Shown piece by piece: positions 11,550-22,532 of a stretch of DNA of 64,000 bases (positions within the stretch are counted from its first letter, which is position 1; each line of letters begins with the position of its first letter). Source of the stretch: Cryptocoryne crispatula var. balansae (taxonomy: Eukaryota > Streptophyta > Magnoliopsida > Alismatales > Araceae); assembly GCA_036172225.1 (NCBI GenBank), contig CM069924.1, positions 4,960,001-5,024,000 of the forward strand, in the 5' to 3' direction. The translations under genes and the position numbers were made by a program. A model generated the notes under the pieces. That model made no database searches and was not told the origin of the DNA. It saw nothing but the letters and a program-made list of their open reading frames with translations.

Positions 11550-11820
11550 TCCCCTCTGAAGGTAGCCGTCACCGTCGGAGCCCTCTTTGGAGCCTGCCGC
11601 CGCTGCCAAGACCCTCTCCAGGACCTACCGTCGTCGCCGGAGCTCCTACCAGAGTTTACCGTCGCCGGAGTCCCTTCCGCAAACAGTCGCCGGCACCGGA
11701 ATTCCCTCCGGAAGAAGTCAATGCCGCCGGAAGTGCCTTCGGAAGAGGCCAGCGCCGCCGGAAGTCCCCCTTGAAGAAGCCAGAGCCGCCGGAGGACGCC
11801 GCGCTACCGCCGGGCACCGG
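11550..11820. repeat. Imperfect GCCGCCGGA(A/G)-type repeats
   Basis: Units of roughly 30-40 bp containing GTCGCCGGAG or GCCGCCGGAA followed by CCCTC or CCTTCGGAAG recur about eight times. All forward frames and several reverse frames are open here because of this, so the Pro/Arg-rich open frame at 11498-11875 is not evidence for a gene. Confidence 0.6.
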
Positions 11821-12042
11821 AGGACTGTCGAGTGGGCACTGTAGCCGCGGGAGAAATAATTTCTCCCAACCTTAGTCCAGCGTGGAAAACAAGTGGGGCC
11901 CACTGGAGGTTTGGTTGATAAAAAAAAGAGGCCGGCCGGCGAAGCCGGCCGGCCTTCGCAGCCGGTCCAAGGATGCCTCCGCCGGTCCAAACAAAGGATC
12001 GGGCTCCGGTTCGGCTGAACGGTGCTTCGACAGAGCCTTCCA

Positions 12043-12412
12043 AGTTTTAAAAATTGTTTAAAAACAAACAATTCACAGAAATCTAAATAAAAATGCATCT
12101 AACTAATTAAACAAACCGAGGCGAGCATCCGGCCGGCTAAAAACCCGCCTCATGGTCTCGGCATAACTTAAAAGAATGAAAATAAATGGAAAAGCAATAG
12201 GCCGGCTTTAAGCACGTCTATTGACCCATAATTCAAAAATAAAATAAAACAAACAATAAACAGAAATTAAATAAAAATCTATTAATTAATTCAACAAACC
12301 GAGACGAGCATCCGGCCGGCTAAAAACCCGCCTCATGGTCTTGGCTTAATTTAAAAGAATTCAAAACAGAGAGGGAAAGCAATGGGCCGGCTTTAAGCAC
12401 GCCCCTTGACCC
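12043..12412. repeat. Tandem duplication of about 185 bp
   Basis: Two adjacent copies, about 12043-12227 and 12228-12412, share AAACAAACAAT..., ...GAGCATCCGGCCGGC..., CCCGCCTCATGGTCT and ...GCCGGCTTTAAGCACG...TTGACCC in the same order with scattered differences. Confidence 0.85.
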
Positions 12413-12572
12413 TTTAAGGTGGACATACAAAGGTCTGGTGAAAGACCACAATGTCTTACCATGCCCCAAGAGGGAGTTACTTACCCATTATGCCATGGGA
12501 AGGCTGTGCATGATCAACATGCCGATATGCCAAACTATGAGCTAATGAGGTTCATGAGGTATGAGATGAGTC

Positions 12573-12705
12573 CCCACAAGCTTATCAAAAGCCGAGTGTG
12601 CTCAATCTCAAATCAGTAAGTCGATTGCCCATAAGCTTGTCAAAAGCCGGGTATTTTCAATCTCAAAGCAGTGGGGGATGCCCATAAGTCTGTCAAGACC
12701 GGGTA
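12573..12705. repeat. Tandem repeat of about 53 bp, two and a half copies
   Basis: Units begin with CCCATAAGCTTGTCAAAAGC or a variant and continue with a TCAATCTCAAA core. Copies start near 12573, 12627 and 12680. Confidence 0.75.
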
Positions 12706-12879
12706 CATGCCGACCATGAATCAACAAGTTCATCAAGAACTCAAGAGACCGGATTGCTGGCCAAGTTGTAAATCATGTCTCATGTTGAGAAAAACAAATG
12801 GAAATTCATATTCGGTGCACATGTTGATGCTACAAGGAGAGAGCAATCACATGAAACTCCTGGAAGGCAAGACAAGAGA

Positions 12880-14570
12880 AATTTGAAAACTGTAAAAATC
12901 TGAAATCTGAGACCGAACCTGTAAAATTTAAATAAAAATCTCTGAACTTAAAAAAAAGTCTGCAGTTTAAAATTTGAAGTCCGGATGCCAGAAATCTGGA
13001 AATCTCTGAGCATGAAGATTGAAAATCTGAAACATTTAAAATCCGAAATCTAAGCCTGTCAGGTGCAGAATGAAGTCTCTGAAACACATAAAAAATCTGA
13101 AATTTTGAAATGATAAATCTGCAATTGAAACATCTGTAAAATCTGTAATTTAATTGAAACGGAAAAGCTGAAATCATAAAATTCTGAACCTGTAGGTCCG
13201 AAACTTGTAAAATCTGCAGACATACAAAATCAGAAGGTCTAAGACTTGAAACTGGAATTTAAAACAGGGTCTGAAAAATCTGAATTCACATCTAAAATCT
13301 GAATCCACGTGCAGAACTTGTAGGAAGCCTGAAATTTGAAGGAAGTCTGAGCTAAATAAAAAATTCTGCAATCTGAAATTTGAAGGTTCAAAATCTGTAA
13401 TTTGGAGATTCAACGTCTGAATTCCAGGGGATTCAAAACAAGAAGGGAGATCTGTAGGGTCTGCAGAATTACAAACCTGAAAAAAAAATCTGGAACAAAA
13501 AAAAAAAACAACATGCAACAGTGAATCTAGAATTGCAGGTTTCAACCGAATTTCAACAAATTTTGGCTAAGAGCAGTGCATCAAAGCTGGGAATCAGAAT
13601 TGGGAACCAATATGACTGAAATCAAAAATTAAAAAAAAATGAACAGAAAACTCAGTTCACCAATTTTTTTTAAAACTCAGGTCTTAATCCCAATCTTAAC
13701 CAAACTGAATTTAATTCAAATGAATTCTGAAATTAAACCTCAAGCAAACCTGCAGGAAATCCAACAAATCTTAAATCAAATCAAACTAAAACCAACAAAC
13801 AAAATTGAAACTCAAATCTGTAATCTGAACAAATCGAAAGTTAACAAATAAAACTTTAACCAACTCACTAAATTCAAAGCCAGCCTTAGTCAAACAGAGT
13901 TCATTCAAACCAAAGGTAGATTAAAACACATAAACCAAATTCAATTTCTGGAACTGAATCTCAACCAAATCCCATTCGAAAAAAGAAAAAAAGACAAAAG
14001 CCTATCATAACAGAAGCATAAAATTCATCCATCAAGTTCCTAGGATGATAACATGAATTAACAGATTAATAACTCACATTCAAATAAAAAAAAATCTCAA
14101 ACAGAACCTGAAGAATAAGATAATTTAAGGCCAATCTAATCCAAACCAAATCTCCCAAGTTAAATCAATTTCACTCAATCAGATTAACTTTAAGTCAACA
14201 AATTCAAAATGAACCAAACTCAAATCAATAAACAACTGTCTCAAATTCAAACCAAATTTAAGTCAACAAACAAATCCAAACTGAATCAAACTTAAAATAA
14301 ATTCAATTAAAATGAACAAACTCAAACTCAAACCCAAATCATTTTAAAAGTCTGAAATTTGCATAAAACTACAGAACGTCAAATTCACCCAAAACAAATT
14401 CAACTCAAATCAATTTTAACCAAAATCAAACTGAAATTTAAATAATTCAATTCCAACAAAATCCATCAAATTTCAACCCAAACTAAAAGCAATTCAACCA
14501 ATTCAACTCAACTCAACTTAAATCAAAAATGCAATTCAAACCAAACTCAAAACAAATTAAGTGCTTGCCT
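12880..14570. repeat. Long low-complexity tract, strongly strand-asymmetric
   Basis: From 12880 to about 13560 the words AATCTGAAAT and GAAATCTG recur irregularly. From about 13620 to 14570 the strand becomes A- and C-rich with very little G (words such as CAAATC, AACCAAA and TCAAACT). Neither part has a fixed period. Open frames here are artefacts of composition. Confidence 0.7.
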
Positions 14571-14955
14571 TCCATCAAATTCATGGGGTTGTTTTATCCT
14601 ATGTATTTGTGTGAATGTTTATTGTGGATGCATGTCTTCTACTTCCATGGATTGATATGACGCTTAATCAAGGGTATTCGAGTTATCTCGATGTAATTAA
14701 CGTCGGATCTTCGCACCATCCGACGGGGAGAGGTCAAAACAAATTTCAAAGAACCTAACAACCTCAACATACAATTTTGACCCTAGCTAGTACTTTTATG
14801 GAATACCATCTATTTTCCTAAAGAAGTCAATGCTAAGGTCTAACCTAATCTAATCCAAATTCAAAAGGAAAATGAATTTCCAAAACATAAAATCCTTAAA
14901 TTTGAGGTTACAACATATTCATCATCTCATGCCCTTTACAATGGAGCCCAGGTCC

Positions 14956-14963
14956 TATTTATA
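14956..14963 (-). promoter_or_regulatory. Minus-strand TATA box
   Basis: On the minus strand the sequence reads CCTATAAATAGGACC, a canonical plant TATA box. It would drive transcription leftward into the low-complexity part of Y1 and is probably a repeat-element promoter. It points away from the ARP4 exons. Confidence 0.4.
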
Positions 14964-15250
14964 GGATACGGCAATGCCAAGACAACATAAAAGATAAAAA
15001 AAAATGCATGAAAAGCCATGTAAAATAGAAAAAATGCCAACTAATGACCTGAAATGCTTATAAAGATCAAAAAAATGACTAGACAACTTATAAAATTCCT
15101 AAAATTTGGAAAAATTATTTAGATGGACCTAATATCTATCTAAAATTAAATTTTACATGAAATTTAAAATCTATTAATCGGTTCTTGCGTCCCGATTTGA
15201 TTATCAACATGAATCGGTTCTTGACCCCCCGATTCGGTTCCCATCACCTC

Positions 15251-16610
15251 TACCCTTGGATAATATACCTTTTCAGTAGAAGAAAATCAGAAATGGAGCC
15301 AAAAGTGTTGTCATATGTTTGCCAAGAAGTTTAGAGGTCCTGATTGATTTCTACGCAACTCTACCAAATTTTCAGGAAAAAGAATCAAGTCCTGATGCAA
15401 TGGGTGGTAACCAGAGAATTTATGAAAACACTGTGAAGTACCTTCTCATCATTATCGCAATTATCACAAGGATCTTTGCAAAAATGGTCCACTCAAATAG
15501 GACTTAACCTTATTAAACAGAAAATTAAATATTCAGGCCCAGAGTCCGCCCTGGATAAGCTAGGCTATGCCAACTCAGGTATGGATAGGACTGAGATGGC
15601 AAGAAATTGACCAAGGCCTAGCCAAATTGACCATGGCCAATGCAGACTGCTAAAACCTCCAACAATGCAGAAGGCCTGTTGAAGAAATGAAAGAACAGAG
15701 TACTGAACATAAAATGACTAAAGAAGTCATACATTGTAAAGTTTTTATGAATAGTGGACCAGTGTAAAACGTTTTTAACAAGTGAACCTTGGAAGTTAAC
15801 AGTTTTAATGGTAATAATACCACATTAGATTTCTCCCAAGTGCTCCTTCAGCCTTCAGTGAGGATTAGAAAACAGCTAACTGCACCGGTTCCTGGAAGAA
15901 TTCTCTTCTTTGCCACTAATAGGCAACTTAGCTTCCTTCTCTTCTTTGCCACTAACAGTGACTTGTATTCACCATGCACTGGTTCCTTAAAAATTATGTG
16001 GCATGTGCCATTTCCTTTTTATATTTCCTTTCTCTCATTTTCTCAAATTTTCTGACTGCTGGACTAAACCCTTTTATATATGTGCATTTACCAACCACTT
16101 GTGTGGATTCCTCTAAAGAGTGGGGTCTCTGTGGATCGGAGACGATTAGTCGATATCGGGTGTTATTAAAAAATATAATTAGGCAATTTAGGCTAATTAT
16201 GGGTCTTTGTGTATTTGTGGGAAAATTTTGGGGTTATTTAAGCTACATCTTAGTATTCATGCATAACAACATTTAAGGCCACATCGATGTGCATGTGCAC
16301 GTGATTAGGCCTTGTTATTGTTCAGCGTTAAGTTTCAGTAGATATCTAGTCTTTCTAATAGCAGCTGTAGATCTATATACAACTTCCCTTTGCCCCTTAA
16401 AGAGGTGCCACCACAGACCCTCAAGAGTCTCTGTTCTTGGATTCTATATTCATGATAAGCATAAAGATACCTATAACCTCATTCAATGCATGCTTGTGCA
16501 TATGTTGGGGCAAAGGAACCAACTTTAAAACGACTGCAGAATTCATGGATTTATATGGGAACAGAAAAAAAAGACAATAGTAAGAAACGTAGAGTAAAAT
16601 GATAGTTTAC
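15251..16610. other. Probable ARP4 intron sequence; nothing else seen
   Basis: This is AT-rich non-repetitive DNA immediately 3' of the last visible ARP4 exon. Short open frames (15319, 15789, 15974, 16289) have no recognisable content. I searched by eye on the minus strand for the next ARP4 segments (the usual PTTSYELPDG and SILLAGG motifs) and did not find them. Confidence 0.4.
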
Positions 16611-16671
16611 CATCATATGGAGTGTCAGGCACTCTGCACACACACTCTTTGATGTCCCCAGCAATTAACCT
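16611..16671 (-). CDS. ARP4: ARP4 exon (last visible): RLIAGDIKECVCRVPDTPYD
   Basis: On the minus strand the exon is preceded by acceptor ...GGCAG and followed by donor GTAAAC. It encodes RLIAGDIKECVCRVPDTPYD plus one base of the next codon. This matches the plant ARP4 segment in which a short I-A/V-x-DIK motif precedes the Cys-Arg-Val-Pro-Asp-Thr core. ARP4 is a nuclear actin-related protein and an established subunit of SWR1-, INO80- and NuA4-type chromatin complexes. The exon ends in phase 1, so a further exon must follow to the left; none is found in the window. Confidence 0.93.
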
Positions 16672-16763
16672 CTGCCATGAAGAATACGAACAAACACATC
16701 AAGAAGAATGGTAGCATACAATAAATTTTGGAAGAGAGAAAAAACACTACAGTCATAGCAAAC

Positions 16764-16817
16764 CTGAGAATACAATTTATAACTGTCTGTGGTATTCGGA
16801 AAATCAAGATCTATTGT
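16764..16817 (-). CDS. ARP4: ARP4 exon: TIDLDFPNTTDSYKLYSQ
   Basis: An 18-codon exon in phase 0 at both ends, with acceptor TTTGCAG on its right side and donor GTTTGC on its left. The DFPNTTDSYKLYSQ core matches the conserved plant ARP4 segment that follows ...PGEFQ. The intron to the next exon (16672-16763) is only 92 bp, a normal plant size. The intron on the other side, back to 59303, is 42,485 bp. Confidence 0.93.
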
Positions 16818-17600
16818 CTGCAAATTTTAAGAAAAAAAGTTCAACAAATAGCCACATAAACAGTTAAGTAAACTGAAAACCGGACACTAATTACAAATAT
16901 ACAAGTCTTTTTTGCCATAGATAAAGCAGAAGTCACCATTAGTAACAACTGAAACCTAATGACACTGGCAATTAAAATAACGGAAACCTCATACTTTTGG
17001 TTTGGCAACTAATTGACTGCTCCAGACTCTTTATTTTGGAGAATGAGAGCTTATTGGATCAGGGGTGCCACATATTTCTATTATGATCTACAGGATATTG
17101 CAACTTCAGTTTATGCGATATGACTTCCATTAATATAAATGTCACTTACAATACACCGCAACAGAGTCCGGGCATATTGAAAAATAAGCAAGATCTGAAC
17201 GTCTTCACATGTAACATGACAACGTTGGCATCCAACTATGAAGTTAAATAAGCAAAGAGATCCAAGTCAAAAATAGGAATGTGACCCAGAAAATAAGAAT
17301 TTAGACAAGTTTAGAATCAAAGAAATGTTATTGTAGAAAGAACACTATGAAGGACGAGAATACTTGAAATTTTGAAATATTGGATCACATACATAAAATT
17401 ATAAAAAAACTTTCTGAAAATATAAAGAAAATAAAAATTAATATTAATTGTACCATAAAAACTAAATAGATAGAAAAAGTAAAAAATACAATTTATAAAT
17501 TATTGTAAACGGAAAAAAGAGAAATAAGAATGTGATAAGTATTTTGTCGACAAGACAATAAAAGATACAATAGCAATAGTAAAAAGAGTAGGACATTGGA
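16818..17600 (-). other. 3' end of the giant ARP4 intron, no transposon recognised
   Basis: This is AT-rich sequence between the exon acceptor and the first LINE fragment. The last 20 bases before the exon are T-rich (on the minus strand) and end in CAG, as expected of a functional acceptor. Confidence 0.5.
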
Positions 17601-17877
17601 TTCAACTCAACTCAACTCTTATTCTCTTAATCTTAATCTCAAATTATTTGGAGGCAACATGTAAATTTTATTTCTCCATTCACATCATATTTTAAGTTAT
17701 TTCTTTATAGAAAACTAAATCATATAAATCATACTGAATTATCCTCCGTCAAGTTAGCTTACATCTACAATGACTTATTATTTCTACTATGTTGGTATTT
17801 AGCAACTTTTCTAACCGGAACCTCGTCTACATTCAATATGTCCAAACTGTCCAAATCATTCCAATTTGTCTACAATT
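17601..17877 (-). mobile_element. RTE-type LINE, 3' end fragment (first copy)
   Basis: On the minus strand the right part translates to VTTIVDKLE...FGQFGHIE, the conserved C-terminus of plant RTE-like reverse transcriptases (usually ...RLRWFGHVQRR). The left end carries the short tandem CAACTCAACTCAACTC, which reads on the minus strand as a (GAGTT)n tail, as RTE-type LINEs have. Element A is inserted at its right side; about 15 bp of the LINE (NVGV codons) continue beyond A. Confidence 0.75.
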
Positions 17878-17893
17878 GTTGTTACCATGGTAT

Positions 17894-18060
17894 GCCGGGT
17901 CGCGACCCGGGTCGCGACCCGGCCCCGACCCGGTCGGGTTTAAGCCCGACCGGTCGGGGCGACTCCCCCGGCCGGGTCGCGGAGTCGTGGCCGGGTCGCG
18001 CGAGTCGCGCGACCCGGCCGACCGGGTCGCGCGACCCCGCCGGGGCGCGCGACCCAGTCT
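17894..18060. repeat. Left subterminal array of A (GGGTCGCGACCC words)
   Basis: Overlapping palindromes of GGTCGCGACC type and half-sites GGGTCG / CGACCC are packed every few bases. Matching arrays are at 25090-25268 (B) and 52926-53070 (C). In hAT elements such as Ac, short subterminal repeats are transposase-binding sites; the same role here is inference. The high CpG content would make this a methylation target. Confidence 0.85.
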
Positions 18061-18127
18061 GGCAACGGTCATGTGCCCGTTGCCGGACCGTTGGCAACGG
18101 TCTCGAGACCGTTGCCAACGGTCTTGG
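18061..18127. repeat. CAACGGTC palindromic cluster in A
   Basis: Alternating GGCAACGGTC and GACCGTTGCC words form nested hairpins just upstream of the TATA-like box. B (25269-25337) and C (53078-53121) have the same cluster with different copy numbers. Confidence 0.8.
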
Positions 18128-18158
18128 GGGCGCAGCCCCCATTCAGCCCCCTGGGGGC

Positions 18159-18167
18159 TATTTAAAG
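18159..18167 (+). promoter_or_regulatory. TATA-like box of element A
   Basis: TATTTAAAG lies between GGGGGC and CCCCTG repeats that can pair around it, about 435 bp upstream of the transposase ATG. It is conserved at 25374-25382 in B and 53153-53161 in C, followed in all three by CTCTCCTTACTCCCACC. It probably marks the transposase promoter. Confidence 0.6.
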
Positions 18168-18601
18168 CCCCTGCGGGGCTCTCCTTACTCCCACCCCCCC
18201 CCCACTCTCACTCTCGACCTCTCATTTGTGCTCTCATTGCTCTCATTGCTCAATTTGTTTTTCTCATTTACTTAATTATTTCATCGAAGCATTTCATTAG
18301 TTCATTTAGTATATTTATTTAATATTAGTTCCATTGATTAGTGGGTTAAGTAGTTTATTCTTTTTAATACTTATTTGCTTACTTGCATAGTTAGTTAGCT
18401 AGAAGATTAGTTAGATATTTAGTTTAGTAGTTACTTAACACATCATTAGTAGTAAGGAATATTAATTACTTACTTAATCCTATATTTAGTTAATCATTCA
18501 ATTTATATAAATAAAAATATACTTACATTAGTAGTCACTAATTAAGGTTATTAGCTATTTAAATAATTAATTACTTACTTAATTAATTATTTACTTAAAA
18601 A

Positions 18602-21600
18602 ATGTCTTCTCCAAGCCAAACAACCCAAACTACCGGCGCGACCCGGAGTGATCCGGCTTGGTTGCATTGCAATTTGATCTCCATGGCGGAGAGAAAAGTG
18701 CAATGTAAATATTGCGACAAAGTAATATTCGGCGGTATTTATCATTTAAAATTTCATCTTGCAGGCGTGAAGGGAAATGTTCTTCCTTGCACACGGACTC
18801 CGCCGGAGGTCAGAGCTCAATTTCGTAGGCACCTACAAGCGATGGAGCAAACGAAGGGAACTAGCAAAAGACATAAAGAGACCGTCCGAGAAGAATTGCA
18901 ACAACCGGGGAGACGATCCGTACACATTTACGGAACCGGACAAGAGAGGCCGGATATTTTTGGAGACGAATAGTACGAAGGTATGGGAGGTGTTACTCAT
19001 AAACGTTGTTCATTATTCTATTTTAAAGGATAATTAAGTAGCCTTGATACTTAAATGTTTTTTAAAAAGATGAACTCTCACGAGGGATGGAAGCAAGTCG
19101 AAGATCATTCGCCGAGGAAGACTTCTATAGACATACCGGCCGAATGATGGGTCGAGGGTCTGGTGCGGGAGTGGTCGAGGTAGCGGAAGAGGATCCAACA
19201 ACCAACCGCAAGATCGGGTTCATGATCTCGCACAAGACGACGACCCGGCGGTAGGTCCCGTGGATCCCGTAATCACTGCACCACGACAACGTCAAACAAC
19301 AATCACGACGGCGATGAAGAACCTCAAATTATGTAAGGATAGGATTGGCCGGGCAACGTCGAGGTGGTTCTTTCACCACAGCATTCCGGCAAATGCCGCG
19401 AAGGGACCATACTACGAGAACATGATCGACACGATCGCAGACGTCGGGAGGGGAGTGCCTGGTCCAAACCCAAAGGAGATATACAATGTATATCTTCCTA
19501 TGGAGGTGCAAGAAACAAAGAATTACGTGCAATCATTTGAACGCATCTGGGAGGAACGAGGTTGCACGTTAATGACCGACGGATGGACCGGTAATTAAAT
19601 TTTCGTTTACTCATTCATATTATATGTATTAACATTCTTATTTGGTATAACTTAGTTAACATCTTATACTTAACAGGTATTACTAGGAAGACTATGATCA
19701 ATTTCCTAGTGTACGATCCAAGCCGGCACGGTCTTTTGGAAGTCGGTCGACGCATCAGGACAAGTAAAGAATGCAGAGTATCTTTACCAATTGATAGATG
19801 GAGTGATAGAAGAAATAGGAGAGAGCCGGGTAGTTCAAGTAGTCACAGACAACGCGGCGGCATACAAAGCGGCCGGTCAGATGCTTATGGTCAAAGACCA
19901 AAGTTGTATTGGACACCCTGTTCCGCACACTCTTTAGATTTGATGTTGGAGGATATATGCAAGGATCCTCAAATAGACAGGGTAGTTAAACTAGCCCAGT
20001 TTATTTCTTCATTTATTTATAACCACAACTTTGTCCTTGCACTTATGAGGGAACACACCAAGGGGCGAGAGTTGTTACGGCCCGGTGCAACCCGGTTCGC
20101 CTCCCACTATATTTCCTTAGAAAGTTTATTGAGTCAAAGGAGAGCTCTAACTCAAATGGTCATTTCACCGGGTTGGGGTAGTTGGATGGCTATATGTAAC
20201 CCATCGGATAAGAGAAAGGGGAGAAAAGTAGAAGAGACAATAGAGAGTGGAGATTTTTGGAAAGTTGTAAAGAAGACGTTAGACATCGTCCAACCCATAG
20301 TGAAGGTACTAAGGATAGTTGACGGAGATAGAAAAGCGAGACGGGGTATTTATATGATGCGATTGAGAGAGCCAAAGAAGAAATCTCCAAGACCGTGTCC
20401 GACTTCGCCAAGTGGTGGGATCTTATAGATCGTCGGTCGGAGCGTACATTACATCAACGCATACATGCAGACGGTATATTTTCTTAAACATTTACTAATC
20501 TTTTTATTAATCAAAGTTGTGTATAACTTGTTTACTAATACTATTTGTTTCGTAGGTTACTTTTTCAACCCAAGATATCGCTATAGTCCACATTTCAAGG
20601 CGACGAACGAGCTATTAGATGACGTGAAGAGCGTCATCCGACGGTTGCTTGGTGACGACGACCGGCTATTATCGCTCGCAACAAGATGTATGATTACGGA
20701 ATGCGGAGTTATCACTTTGGAACGAGCGTAGTTGAACGAGCCGTGATGATACTAAGTCCGGGTACGTAGAAATGTTTTTCATCACTTAATTAATTAAAGC
20801 TTACTTAAATAATAATGCACGACATTCAATTTATGCGGTGATTGGTGGATGGACCGTGGTAAAGTACCGGGGTACGAGGACTTGGCGGACGTAGCCATCG
20901 GGGTCCTAAGTCAAACCACATCGGCTTCGGGGCCGCGAGCGAAATTGGTCTACATTCGGCTTGATTCACACAAAGCGAGAGAAATAGGTTGACATCGAGG
21001 AGGCTTGAAGACCTCGTGTATTGTCGCTACAACGTGAGGTTAAAGTTGAGGAATTTGGATAGAATGAAGCGAGAACCGGATGGAACAAAAGAGTTGGATA
21101 GCACGGGCGGCGGGACGTTCGGTCGACGAGCCGCCAATTGAAGAGGAGGATATCGATTTGGATCAAATCTTCTACGAGAAGAACTCCTTAGAAGCTTGGG
21201 TAAACGACCGAGAAGGGTTGGGAGAACCGGAGTTCAACCCCCAAGACCGACAATGGGCCGAAGGAGTGCTCGACGATGTCCCTTTACCGAAGAATTCCGG
21301 ATCCCTCCCTCACTAAAAGCGCCGGAGGACCGGAGAAGGAACTAGCCAAGGTACGCAAAGTAGGCGAAAAGGTAAACAAGTTATGACCGATCCTTTTGAT
21401 ATTGCGGATGCGATACGGTCGAAGACGATCGAGAAGATACGCCGGAGCCGAACATCCGAGTGCGGTACCGGACGTCCGAGGATTCGTCGTCAAAGAGTAG
21501 CGACGATGATGGTGCTCGATACGGGGGCACGGACACTTTACAAGTACAAGGGACCTCGGATCCTCCCATATCTCCTACCACGTCGCTACGTTTTACCGGC

Positions 21601-21977
21601 GAGGAGCAATATACTCACGCGACCCAAGATACGGATCGTGGTAGAAGGCCGCCACAAGGTAGAGGAGGTCATCGTAGCCACGGAGTTGGAGCGAATACCA
21701 CGATGCCTCCGACTATGTGAATGATTCATCCCAAGGCTCTTGGTTCCCTACATACGATCGAAGTCTTGTGGAATGAATTATGTGGAGTCATCGGATACTT
21801 CGATCCAATCGACCTATAGTTATGGTGACTCGTTTGGATCAAGTCTTAGGATAGTTTCTAGAGGACGGACGAATATGATCGTCGTGTGTACGTGTATCGG
21901 CTTTGTACTCAACCCAAATGACGTGGGAGAGTACATCAACTACCTACAAAGTGTACAACACATCGTATTTGGAATAA
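18602..21977 (+). pseudogene. hAT transposase of element A, disabled
   Basis: Predicted exons: 18602-18980, 19070-19590, 19677-20473, 20556-20761, then about 20838-21977. Exon 1 has an N-terminal BED zinc finger (VQCKYCDK...YHLKFHLAG). Exon 2 is Gly/Ser-rich, then starts the DUF659/RNase H-like domain and ends in LMTDGWTG. Exon 3 covers INFLVY, VIEEIG and PKLYWTPCSAHSLDLMLEDI. Exon 5 has the hAT dimerisation region and a long polar tail with GEPEFNPQDRQWAEG. Lesions in this copy: TAG at 18971-18973, a deletion-type shift near 19163, shifts in early exon 3 and at about 20337, and an insertion at about 20931 that destroys CERNWSTF. It cannot encode an active protein. Confidence 0.85.
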
Positions 21978-22099
21978 AATTGATGCATTATTTATTTAAA
22001 TCATGTCATTTAATTTATCCAATTTTTCTGTATTTTTTCAGATTTTTTTCGCATTTTTCTTATTTTTTGAATTTTTCAAAAAAAAAATTAATTAAATAT

Positions 22100-22166
22100 T
22101 AGGGTCGCGACCCGGTCGCGACCGGGTCGGCCTGGGGGTCCCGCGACCCGGTCGCGACCCCCGACC
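22100..22166. repeat. Right subterminal array of A
   Basis: Words GGGTCGCGACCC, GACCGGGTCGGCCTGGGGG and GGTCGCGACCCC lie just inside the right end. The same block ends B (29325-29400) and C (57099-57152). Confidence 0.85.
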
Positions 22167-22186
22167 CAACCCTCCTTGGTTGTTAC

Positions 22187-22524
22187 ACCCACATTTTTTT
22201 CTAATAAACAACTCAACTCAAGTCTTAATCCCAAATTAATTAGGGTTGACCATTTAGATTCTCTTTCTCCATTCATGTCGATTTAGATTTAATTCTTCCA
22301 AGATATTTAACTCATCCAAATCACATTAAATTACCCTCCTCCATGTTAACTTGAGCCTACCATGTCCTTTTTTGTTTCGATTATTTTGACATTTTATACT
22401 TTCTAAATGGCACTTCCTTATATCCATATTTAATATGTTCAAACCATCTCAATATCCTTTCTTTCAATTTATCTATAATTGCCGTTACTCCTACATTTTC
22501 CTTAATATGATCACTACATATTCT
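22187..22524 (-). mobile_element. RTE-type LINE, two abutting 3' fragments
   Basis: The first 15 bp finish the LINE copy that holds element A (minus-strand reading ...EKNVGVTT). At about 22207 a second copy starts with its own CAACTCAACTCAAG tail. Its minus-strand reading gives ENVGVTAIIDKLKERILRWF and EHIKYGYKEVPFR, the C-terminal end of a plant RTE reverse transcriptase. It is cut by G2 and resumes at 23154. Confidence 0.8.
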
Positions 22525-22532
22525 ATTTAATA

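Larger units (their letters stand above)
11300..15250. mobile_element. Non-coding LTR-like repeat Y1
   Basis: The block lacks gag, pol or transposase frames but holds promoter-like and tandem-repeat features: a TATA box at 11365 on the plus strand, GCCGCCGGA-rich imperfect repeats (11550-11820), direct repeats at 12043-12412 and 12573-12705, and long low-complexity runs at 12880-14570. Its right part (about 14550-14760) is homologous in inverted orientation to about 23340-23600: both contain the words GTAATTAAC, TCGCACC and GTTTGGTTTGA in matching order. It is therefore dispersed in the genome. An LTR or non-autonomous LTR element fits best, but I did not find its exact ends. Confidence 0.45.
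17886..22178 (+). mobile_element. Full-length hAT element A
   Basis: This 4,293-bp element is bounded by a perfect 8-bp duplication GTTGTTAC (17878-17885 and 22179-22186). It starts CATGGTATGCCGGGTCG and ends ...CCGACCCAACCCTCCTTG, so both extreme ends read CA(T/A)GG inward. Left (17894-18060) and right (22100-22166) subterminal arrays are built of GGGTCGCGACCC. It contains a promoter-like segment, a five-exon transposase and an AATAAA beside the stop codon (21973-21978). It is inserted in an antisense LINE 3' end inside the ARP4 intron. B and C are sister copies. Confidence 0.96.

Noticed and set aside
11498..11875. 125-codon Pro/Arg/Ser-rich open frame after a TATA box
   Set aside because: It is produced by GCCGCCGGA-type repeats that keep other frames open as well; it resembles no protein.
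17789..18322. 177-codon open frame across the left end of element A
   Set aside because: It crosses the transposon boundary and reads through the GGGTCGCGACCC array; similar frames appear in B and C on both strands.
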